Below are positions 33,344 through 41,806 of a DNA stretch of 64,000 nt, piece by piece. Every line of letters begins with the position of its first letter. The first letter of the stretch is position 1. Source of the DNA: Cephalotus follicularis (Eukaryota > Streptophyta > Magnoliopsida > Oxalidales > Cephalotaceae); the NCBI GenBank assembly GCA_001972305.1, contig BDDD01000368.1:175676-239675 (forward strand). Direction: 5' to 3'. Made by a program: the position numbers and the translations under genes. The notes below the pieces were generated by a model. The model was not told the origin of the DNA. It did no database searches and saw only the letters and a program-made list of their open reading frames with translations.

Positions 33344-33530
33344 ATGTTTCCTATAAGGAAATGATATTAATCATGTAATGCCCAGAATTTCCATTAAAAG
33401 TGTTATTGTAATTCTCATAGTAAAGTTATCATGATTAATGAGAAATGATGGATTTTCCAATTTATAATGTTGCAATTGGGTAAGAATTTTAAGAGGAGTA
33501 TGTTTGATTGAAATGCAAGAAACAGGCCTA

Positions 33531-33690
33531 AGCGTTGATGCTTTAGCGTCGACGCCTAGAACCAAAGCGTCGACGCTAAAGAATGCAATCAAACACATGC
33601 ATGCAAGGCGTCGATGCCTAGTAAAAGCGTCGACACCAATTGGCAAAATGGGTTAAGCATCGAAGCAATGGTATAACCGGAGACGCTTAA
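33531..33690. repeat. AGCGTCGACGCT array in LTR A (distal)
   Basis: Units start at 33531, 33545, 33566, 33607, 33626, 33656 and 33677. The clearest are AGCGTCGACGCC and AGCGTCGACGCT. The most frequent steps are 19-21 bp. Confidence 0.8.
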
Positions 33691-34439
33691 TGTCGAATAC
33701 CATACATGTTTAAACACTGTCAGGAAACGTGTAAGGGGGGCCGGTGTTGACCCCTATGGAGCGCATTATCACACCAGAGGAAAAGTGTTAGACATGCACC
33801 ACGATTCCTGGGCTTGCAGTGACTGAGGAAAAGTGAGAGGGGACCTGTGAATGACAAAGGGCAGGTGAGAAATGATAGAGAGAGAGAGACTGGCACATGG
33901 AGTCCATGCATGTACGGGGATGGGGGAAAAGGAGAGAGAAACGTGCATTAAAACACACCACTCTCATTCCCTTTCAATCGGCAAAAGAAAAGGAAGAAAA
34001 GAAAGAACCAGGAAGGAAGAAAAGAGAAACAGTGGGAGGAAAAGAAAAGAGAAAGAGAGAAAAGGAGATCCATTCTCCATTGTTGGGCTGGTTCAAGAGC
34101 TTTGGGAGTTTGGAGGTTGAACCTGGACTTGGAGCTTAGAGGGAGCTCAAAACGACACTAGTCAGGAACTCAAGGAGGTGGACTTTCGATTCCTAACTTG
34201 GAATCAAAGGTAGGGGATTTATACATGCAATTTTGAGTTAAAAAAATGGTGAATATTCATTGATGATTGCATGGTTGTTATGGACTGTTAATAGCATGAT
34301 CAGTGTTGTGGTCACTGTGATATGTTAACCTGCCATGCATGTCATGTTTTGGTATGATATTGGATTGGATTGCATGCTTTGATTGCTTTGGTTTCCCCCT
34401 GTTTCTGTGATGCGTTGAAGAAGACGATATGGTCTTCTT

Positions 34440-34715
34440 TAACCGACGACGCTTAAAGAATAAGCGTCGACGCTTTGGACTGATAGACAAAGAATATGAA
34501 TGATTGTAAGCTTTGACACGTGAGGTTCCTACCTCAAAGCATCGATGGTAAGGATTAAGGCACTGGAGCTTAAGGGTCCATGCCTTGAGCATCAATGCCA
34601 AAGACAAGTACTGACGCGTAAGGTTTCTGAACTAAGCGTTGATGCTAAGGATGGAAGCGTTGAAGCTTAAAGGACATAAGCGTCAATGCCAAGCGTTAAA
34701 CGTCGACACTTAAGC
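34440..34715. repeat. AGCGTCGACGCT array in LTR A (proximal)
   Basis: At least nine units lie here, including ACGACGCTTAAA, AAGCGTCGACGCTTT, AAGCATCGATGG, GAGCATCAATGCC, AAGCGTTGATGCTAA, AAGCGTCAATGCC and AACGTCGACACTTAA. Many are CpG-decayed. Confidence 0.78.
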
Positions 34716-35040
34716 TACTTTTTTGAACGATTTCGCTCAGATAGTGTATGTTGACCCCGAAATGAGTCTAGATACATTTGGGCATATGTTTGCATTGCAT
34801 ATTGCTATGGTTTGGATTGTGGATTGAATTGTATATGATTTCTAAAATGTTTCACCATTTTGAAAGTGCATTAATGATTTATAAGAAAATCATTATTTTA
34901 CACGAAATGTACATATTTCGATGGATTTAAAAATAGTTTCCAAATAATTGCAAACTGCTTTAAGGATTGATATATATTTTGAAAATATATTGTTTCAAGT
35001 AAATTATAACTTATAAACTACTTGGAAAATGGATTGACTT

Positions 35041-35695
35041 TGTAACGCCCGGTATTTTCCTGGATGTAATATTTCGATTTATGATGTAATCATTAATCTG
35101 GATTTAATGAGAATGTTGAGTTTTAACCTCAAAAGATGCTTGCAAACCCTAGTTATGGACTTAGAAATGGAGTGTGTATGTTAAAGCTTGAAACGGCGCT
35201 GTTTTGGCCAAAAGACTGCATCGTTTATGCATTCATATCATGACATGCATTATGTTAATCCCGACTTACTGTTATGACTTGGCCGAGTGAGGACAAAGGC
35301 TAACCCCCTACTTTACAGATTGATGCAGCAGACTGTTGGATCAGCATGGATGAAGACCATGTTATTATTTCCGTTTTGTTTATTATCTTGTTTTGTAATG
35401 AACCCATATGGATTGTTGATCCGGATGTACCATCTTCATGGTTCTATTTCTGAAGGAATTTTATATTGTACTGTATTGTTCACGCTCTGTTTATGGGCGA
35501 TTAACTTTTATGACCTGTAATTGTGTAGCGTGTGGTATGAGACGCACGTTACGTGTTGACAGCTTATGTTCTTTTATGCTTCCGCGACTGTTATGCTTGG
35601 AAAAATTTTGAATTTCACGGTTTTCACATGAGCTGTATTTGTGTTAATTGCCTTTACCGCTTTAATGTTGCGTTTTTTGTAAACGGGGTGTGACA
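35041..35695 (+). mobile_element. Mini-LTR B nested in LTR A
   Basis: It starts TGTAACGCCCGGTATTTTCC and ends GGGGTGTGACA, with a perfect GACTT duplication (35036-35040 and 35696-35700). It is only 655 bp. It matches both ends of LTR C (53934-56670) but lacks about 2.1 kb of middle. It keeps the acceptor block (GGACAAAGGCTAACCCCCTA then CTTTACAG) and the hairpin at 35525-35552, and has lost the TATA region, the donor and both palindrome arrays. Confidence 0.9.
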
Positions 35696-36575
35696 GACTT
35701 GGATTGATTGATGGTTTGTGATTGGATTGATGCTGCACCGTCCACATGACGGAGTTATCATTGAGGGTCGGGGGCGGGATGGTGTGCCTAGGAGCCAGGA
35801 GTTGGCTAGGGACTCCCACAGTGATTGGATTGATGCTGCGCTAGCCATGTGACAGAGTTGTCATTGAGGGCTAGGAGCGGGATTGTGCGCCTAGGGGCCA
35901 AGAGTTGGCTAGGGAAACCTACACCCATTGGTTACTTAACCTTTGAGCAAGTAACAGTGCATTGATCATATTGTTTTGGATAGGTCCTTGGGACATGGTT
36001 GATGGATTGTATGGTTGCTATCTATCGATATACACATACATATTATGTATTGTATATATACTGTATTGCATTACGATGCATTCATTATTATTGACTCCAA
36101 AGTGTATTTATATTTTCTCTACTTAGCCAGTGGATTCGGCTAACCCTATCAATTTCAGATTGATGCAGCGGATCGACACCGTTGAACTTGGGGAGGCGAA
36201 CTGCAGTTTTAAGTTGTAATTTCTTTTGAGAAATGTTTAAACTGGTTACTGTAATAATGAGTTTGTGTAATGACTAAATATTGTTCATGCTCCATTTGAA
36301 GGCAATTGACAATGATGATACTTTGCGATTGTAACATGTAGTATGAGATACATGTTACTTATTTGTATTCAGCTTAAGTTAAAATGCTTCCGCAATGACG
36401 TTATATGTTGAAAAGTTTTAAATTTATCGTGTATTCGTACGAGCTGAATATATATATATCTTAATTGCCATGACTTAAAGGTTATTTATGGAAACGGGGT
36501 GTGACAAATCATCAGGAAACAATTCACTTAATTACCGAGGATAGTATCCTAGCGATAGCTTATAATTTAATATAA

Positions 36576-36587
36576 GCTCTGATACCA
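36576..36587 (-). other. Primer-binding site of element 3
   Basis: The complement reads TGGTATCAGAGC, matching initiator tRNA-Met, 4 bp from the 5' LTR. Confidence 0.86.
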
Positions 36588-36591
36588 TGCT

Positions 36592-36809
36592 TGTCACACC
36601 CCATTTTCATTTAACACATGGTTATCAATTAATCCAGTATTTACCAATAATAAAAAATTTAAAACTTTTATGGAAGCATTCATTCATACTGGATTATTTA
36701 AAAACGCATACACATGTAGCCCATACTACATGCTTAAGCTTAGTACAACACAAGTTATATATTACATATTATCAATGTAAATATAACAACCAGAGTATGA
36801 CTTTATTAC
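36592..36809 (-). repeat. Truncated 5' LTR of element 3
   Basis: About 218 bp match 24212-24430 almost base for base, then identity stops at CTTTATTAC. The remaining ~2.1 kb of the LTR is gone, so no target duplication can be read for element 3. Confidence 0.85.
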
Positions 36810-36830
36810 TGTTGACGTTTTAGTCTCAAT

Positions 36831-38650
36831 TGTAAGGACCGGAAAATTTGGTTAAAGTTATATGGCAATATAGTGGTTGGACCCGCACGATGACCCTAAC
36901 GCTCGGGGGGTTCGGGGGTTCCGCTCGCCGGTGAGTGGACGGGGGGTCCCACTGCCTAGACAACGGGTAGGGGCTCCGGGGCAGCACCCCGGAAGAAAAT
37001 TTAATTTTCTAATTGTTTTGGGATGGAAATATCTAAAGCACCGACGGTTAGACTTAAAGTGGCGACGTTTTAAGGTTATATGCAGAACTGTTAAAGGAAT
37101 GCTTCGAAGCGTCGACAGGCTAAGGCAAAGTCACTTAAGCGCCGACGCTTTGGTGAAAGCGGCGACGCTTAGTGCAACCGGTGACGCTCAAAATGTAACC
37201 TTCAGCGCTTTGAAGTCATGCAGTGAGGTTGACCTGGACGAGACTTAAAGCGGTGACGCTTTTTAAGAAAGCGTCAACGCTTTGCCCTGCACAGTAGTTG
37301 AAGAACTCAGGACAAGCCCGTGACCGGCGACGCTTAGGGAGAAAGCGTCGACGCTTTGAGCTATAGACAGATTGCAAAATCTGACTTTTTGTCATTTTGT
37401 GAGTAAAATTCCTTAATTATGGACATGTGGCAGGCCAAGGGAGAATGATTTGAGATATTATCAAATGATCTAACAAGTGACACCACTTGGATTGGCTGAA
37501 TTTTAGGCACATGGGCTGCTAAGAGAGAGTTGAGTCATGTGAGAGAGGGAGAAGACTTTCCTCCCAAGTAACCATTCTATTTAAGGATAATGAGGGCTGA
37601 ATTCAGTCATTTTTTGGCTAAGGATAGGAAGTGCTTTCTGCTGGGAATAAGTGGAGATTTCGGCAAAGCAAAGAGAGAAAGAAATTCTAAAGCAAAGTAA
37701 GGAAAATCCAATGCCCATTTTATCAAAGTATGCCTCTGCTTTACTATCAAATGTGCAGCAGATTGATTTATTCATATCTTGCTCGTTTCTTGATAAAAAT
37801 TTGAATGGTTTAATGTTTTGGAAACTTCAAGATGTATACTTTAACTATTATGTTTTATGTATCTCGAAATTCTGTCGAATTCTTGATGAGAATCAATGTT
37901 TCATTTCACTGCTCATGCCCTGTTTTCATATGGAACCAGCCACTTTCAAAAATTCATAACAGATTCGATTCTCAACCAATTTTCATCAACTTGAGCTTTT
38001 TGAATTCGTAAAGATGTCTACTTTAATGTTTATGTTTTAAGTTTTCTCTGAAAATTCTTATTTCTATATGAAATTCAAGATTTAGAATTACTATGCAAAG
38101 CTATTTTATGAAACCATTTGAGTCAATTACTCAAATAAAGGGAAATGCTTATGAATTGCGAAAGAAATGTTATACAATGATGTTTATGAATGCTTTGACC
38201 TGATCACTCACAGTATTACAGAAATGTTTTATGAAATTATGAATGAACCACTCTTGGATTGCGATCCAAGAGGAATGAATCCTAAATGGATTATGATGGA
38301 GCGTAAAGTGCTCGCGGACATGCATGTGATGTAAGGATAGTAATCGGGGAGTGCACAATGCCCCGGTGAAGCAGTGTGAAAGGGTTCATTAAGGTTTTAT
38401 GACTTCTATGTTATTTTTTATGAAATGTTCTAGTTATGAATTTTAACTAGAAAAGAGATATGTTTTACGAAATGCTCTAGTTATGAGTTTAACTAGAAAA
38501 GTGATGTGATGAAATGAGTTTTACAATGAAAACCTTACTGAGCTATTTTAAGCTCATTCCTTTCAATGTTTTTTTTTAAAAATAAAATGTTTTCAGGAAA
38601 GGATTGAATGGAGAATGCGAGCTTCAGAGGGAGCTCTTAAGAAGTGGCTT
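36831..38650 (+). repeat. LTR G (family TGTAAGGACCGG)
   Basis: It starts TGTAAGGACCGGAAAATTTG and is homologous to LTR H at 39095-41242 on the other strand. It contains a GC-rich foldable block (36893-36995), an AGCGTCGACGCT array (37037-37355), a TATA-like CTATTTAAGG near 37577 and donor CAAA|GTAAGG at 37697. The acceptor TTTTCAG ends at 38596, giving a 900-bp candidate intron. The right end is missing and it runs into leader-like sequence near 38650. Confidence 0.78.
37037..37355. repeat. AGCGTCGACGCT array in LTR G
   Basis: Units start at 37037, 37058, 37108, 37138, 37158, 37177, 37249, 37270, 37323 and 37344. Steps inside clusters are 21, 20, 19, 21 and 21 bp. Arms are AGCG/CGCT with a central CGAC or GTGAC. 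Confidence 0.85.
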
Positions 38651-38654
38651 TTCT

Positions 38655-39094
38655 AAGTGGGAAATAGGTTGCATGAGATGGATGTTTTCTTTTTGGCAAA
38701 CAATCCAAACACGTCAAACATGCTAAGCCGCTCAATTTGATTGGAAGATAAAATCAATCTAATTAACGGCATGGTAATATATAAAATTTGATGAGACCAA
38801 ATTCCTCCAAACATGTGAAATAATAAGTCCATAAGCGGTGGGACATAAGGCTGTCCCATCGGTTGCCTTCCATAGTTTTGATTGAATGGTGTGGACATAT
38901 TGGGGATAGCACTGCCAAAGTAGAGGTCCCACGTATGACCATTTCTGTTCAATTTCAGTGTGAGGTGCACTGGAAGGAAATAATCATGTTTTTGCACTCT
39001 GACAGGCCAAAGCGTGTGGGTGTCAAAACAAGTTTATTTCTTTAAGGATTGTGGGTTTGGACTTATACCGGGGTCATACTATTGGCACGCCAAA
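38655..39094 (+). other. Retroelement leader-like segment, copy 1
   Basis: It is paralogous to 53475-53905. Shared blocks include AACAATCCAAACACG, TGATGAGACCAAAT, AATAATAAGTCCATAAG, CTCTGACAGGCCAAAGC and GTGTCAAAAC. In the second copy it lies about 600 bp downstream of a PBS, so it is probably the untranslated leader of the same retroelement family. No coding frame is evident. Confidence 0.65.
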
Positions 39095-40535
39095 TGTAAC
39101 GCCCCCGATCCGAGTCCACTTTATGCTCAAAGCAAACTTCGGGGAGTCGGTGCATTATGTAGGAGTGAAACCTCTAATCCTTTAACAATCTTACTAATTG
39201 CTAATATCTATTCAATTTCTCACATAAATAACTTGCAACTTGACATATTAAACCTTAAAATATTATACTCTTATTTAAATCATCATACATCATAACAATT
39301 ATAGTCAACATCTTACATATTTATCATACGGCAATATACAGCGGAAAACATTTGTTTATAATGTCATAAACTTTTTACACTAATTGTTATTTCATAACAC
39401 AATTTCTTTCCGAAGTATCATTTACGAGCTCTAGCTAAAGCTTGAGTTTCGTTGTTCAACCTCTTCCTGGAAAATTTTAGTTGAAAACAAAAATAAACAT
39501 TGACAGTAGTGAGCACCAAAATAGCTCAGTAAGAATTATCGTAGTAAAACATTATTGAAATTCATTTTCTGGTGTTTTTATAAAACCAGTACATTTCACA
39601 TTCATTCATTTCTTTTCTGATCGTATCTCAAGAATCAGAAACATTTCATAAATAACTGAGAGGTTTTATACACTTAAATAACCCAATAGAACCATTCTTC
39701 ATCGGTGCATTATGCACTACCCGATGAATAACATTACGGTACATGCATGTCCAAGAGCACTCTCCGCTCTTTAATATTAATCTTTTACTAGATTAATCCA
39801 CTCTAGATCGCAATCCAGTCATTGTTCATCTCAGTTTATTGCCTTTTCTCATTTCGTAAAAATAGTCATTTCTTGATACGTTGAGTGATCAGCTCAAAGT
39901 ATTCATATATAAATTTGTACAACATTTTCTAGAATTTATATTTCAAACGGAAATATTTTAAAATAGTAAAATAGAATTTCGTTAAGAAATTGGCAGCAAT
40001 TCAACATAGAATTTAAGAAATTTTCAAAAATTTAATATAGACATTTACCACGAATATTTGCAGAAATTTAAAATATAGGAACGTAACAATTATAAAAGAT
40101 ATAAAAATAAATCATTTAAATATTGAGCATAAAATTTCTTAATATAAATATTAAATGAAAATTAACTTCCTCCACTCTGTCAGACGGATATACCGATCAT
40201 GTCGATGGGAAAGTTAAATTAAATTGACTTAAATTTCCTTACTTAGAAAAATACTTTAAAAGAATGAGTAGAATTTCCTTATTGCAAAATATCACGATAA
40301 AATAGAATATTGGATACGTTAGGAATTATCAACATAAAATATTTTGGAAAAGTGGGTAAAAATCCTTACCTTGCTTTAATCTCCTCCCATTCTTTTCTAC
40401 CCTGAAGTAATTTCAACAGAACTTCCTCTCTCTTTTCTCCTCTTTCTCTCTTTCTCTCTTTCTCTTCTCTTTCTCTCCTCTTTCTCTCTCTTCTCTCCTG
40501 CTCTTCTTGATGTAAATCTGCCGAAGTTACCTCCC

Positions 40536-40543
40536 TATTTATA
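40536..40543 (-). promoter_or_regulatory. TATA box of LTR H
   Basis: The complement reads CCCTATAAATAGG, a strong plant TATA box. It lies about 700 bp into the LTR and about 165 bp upstream of the candidate splice donor. Confidence 0.65.
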
Positions 40544-40729
40544 GGGAGAGTCTTCAGGCGCCAAACGTCACTCTTCTTCGTTAAAAAAATGACATGTGGC
40601 ATTTTTTACTTAAGGTGGTTAAAATTTTTACTGCCTTCCACCCGTTGCTTGCCACGTGTCCGTTTTTAATATTATTAACGCGCTAAATGACAAAAGACGC
40701 CGGCATTTCCAAGGAAAATTCCTAAAGCA

Positions 40730-40990
40730 TCGAAGGTTAAGCGCTAAGTGTCGCCAGTTTAGCCTAAAGCGCTGCCGCTTAGACCACGAAGCGTCGCCGG
40801 TTAGACGCATTAACAAAGAAAATGGGTTTTAACTGTCGACAAAAACATTTAAAAGCGTCGGCGTTTTTAGGCTAAAACGTTTATCTTGAAATTAGTCGAC
40901 ACTTAAGGAATTTCACCGCATAATCAAGGCAAACTGTCGACTCTTGAAAATAGGCAGTCGACGCCTTATAAACTGTCGACGCTTTCAACG
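40730..40990. repeat. GCGTCGACGC-type array in LTR H
   Basis: Visible units include AAGCATCGAAGGTTA, AAGCGCTGCCGCTTA, AAGCGTCGCCGGTTA, CTGTCGAC, AAGCGTCGGCGTTTT, AGTCGACACTTAA, AACTGTCGACTC, CAGTCGACGCC and AACTGTCGACGCTTT. Arms are a mixture of the GCGTCGACGC and CAGTCGACTG types. Confidence 0.75.
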
Positions 40991-41242
40991 TTCCAAGATG
41001 CGCACTTCAACAAATTTCCAGTCCAAAACAAATAGCCAAATAAAATTTTCTTCCGGGGGCGCTGCCCCCGAGCCCCTGCCCGCTGTCCGGGCAGCGAGAC
41101 CCCCCGTCCTCTCACCGGGGAGCGGAACCCCCGAACCCCCCTAGCGTTAGGGTTATATTACGGGCCCTATAAAATACTTTCCAATCTTAACAATGGCAAT
41201 CATATTTCCATATAACTTTAACAAAATTTTCCAGTCATTACA

Positions 41243-41262
41243 TTCTACCCTCCTTATAAAAA
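41243..41262 (-). other. Polypurine tract next to LTR H
   Basis: The complement contains ATAAGGAGGGTAGA directly before TGTAATGACTGG, the LTR H start. This fixes H as a 3' LTR in minus orientation. Confidence 0.75.
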
Positions 41263-41748
41263 TTTTGTCCTCAAAATTTGTTACACATAAGACTCAAAAA
41301 GGTGAGGGTATTCCTTTCTCATTGTTTCTTCCAATTCCCAGGTATCTTCTTCAACTCCATGATTTCTCCATGACCCTTTTACTAAGGGAATTGTCTTGGT
41401 CCTTAGAATTTGCTATTTATGATCCAGAATTTCCATTGGTTGTTCATCGTATGACAAGTCTTCATGTACTTGAATCGGTTCAGTTCTTAGAACATGAGAA
41501 GGGTTGGCCATATACTTTCGGATCTCTTCCGCATTCGCCATATCAAAGGCCATCTGTTGCTGAAAATAATCTGCAATTCGGGTCTTCGGATCTCTCTCAT
41601 CATGGGGGACATTCATCCCTTGCGGAACATTCGCTTCCTCAGGGGCATTGGCTCCAACAGCTCTAGCCCTAGCACGTGTTCTCCTTCGGTCCATTTGGTT
41701 CCTATAAGAAGGATGACGATTAGTCACAACTTTTTGAAAACAATTCAT
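41263..41748 (-). pseudogene. Gag N-terminus fused to chromodomain tail
   Basis: From a basic start (MDRRRTRARARAVGANAPEE, near 41690) the frame runs through the gag stretch RIADYFQQQMAFDMANAEEI. Near 41515 it passes directly into the chromodomain sequence PSHVLRTEPIQVHEDLSYDE. One stop follows LDHK at 41413, after which the same frame continues through HGVEEDTWELEETMRKEYPH to LFESYV and TAA at about 41287. All of capsid, protease, RT, RNase H and integrase is missing. The gag part is nearly identical to 61790-61958. Confidence 0.85.
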
Positions 41749-41791
41749 TAATTGCCAAGGAAAATATCCTAGCTAAGCATATATGGAATAT

Positions 41792-41803
41792 GCTCTGATA
41801 CCA
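41792..41803 (-). other. Primer-binding site before the 41807 LTR
   Basis: The complement reads TGGTATCAGAGC, 3 bp from the LTR end. Confidence 0.86.
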
Positions 41804-41806
41804 TGT

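Larger units (their letters stand above)
33374..36506 (+). mobile_element. Solo LTR A, containing LTR B
   Basis: It starts TGTAATGCCC and ends GGGGTGTGACA, with a perfect AATCA duplication (33369-33373 and 36507-36511). Without B it is about 2.47 kb. AGCGTCGACGCT arrays lie at 33531-33690 and 34440-34710. Donor AAAG|GTAGGGG is at 34210 and acceptor AATTTCAG|ATTGATGCAG ends at 36158. The hairpin GTAACATG/CATGTTAC is at 36331-36358. It sits in the leader of element 3, between gag and PBS. Confidence 0.92.
39095..41242 (-). repeat. LTR H (same family as G), 3' LTR
   Basis: The plus strand runs TGTAACGCCCCC to GTCATTACA, 2148 bp. It is followed outside by a minus-strand PPT (41243-41262) and pol tail, so it is a 3' LTR. 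In minus order it has a GC-rich foldable block (41160-41055), a palindrome array (40990-40730) and a TATA box (complement of 40536-40543). A purine-rich leader follows. The donor AAGCAAG|GTAAGG at 40370 and acceptor TTTTCCAG|GAAG at 39467 give a 904-bp candidate intron. Confidence 0.85.

Noticed and set aside
33872-34139. Lys/Glu/Arg-rich open frames
   Set aside because: Purine-rich transcribed leader of LTR A upstream of the donor-like site. Overlapping frames give the same kind of peptide.
40370-40510. Coding interpretation of the E/R/K-rich frame (40366-40602, minus)
   Set aside because: CT-rich tract after the TATA box of LTR H, typical of an LTR leader. The peptide is low complexity.
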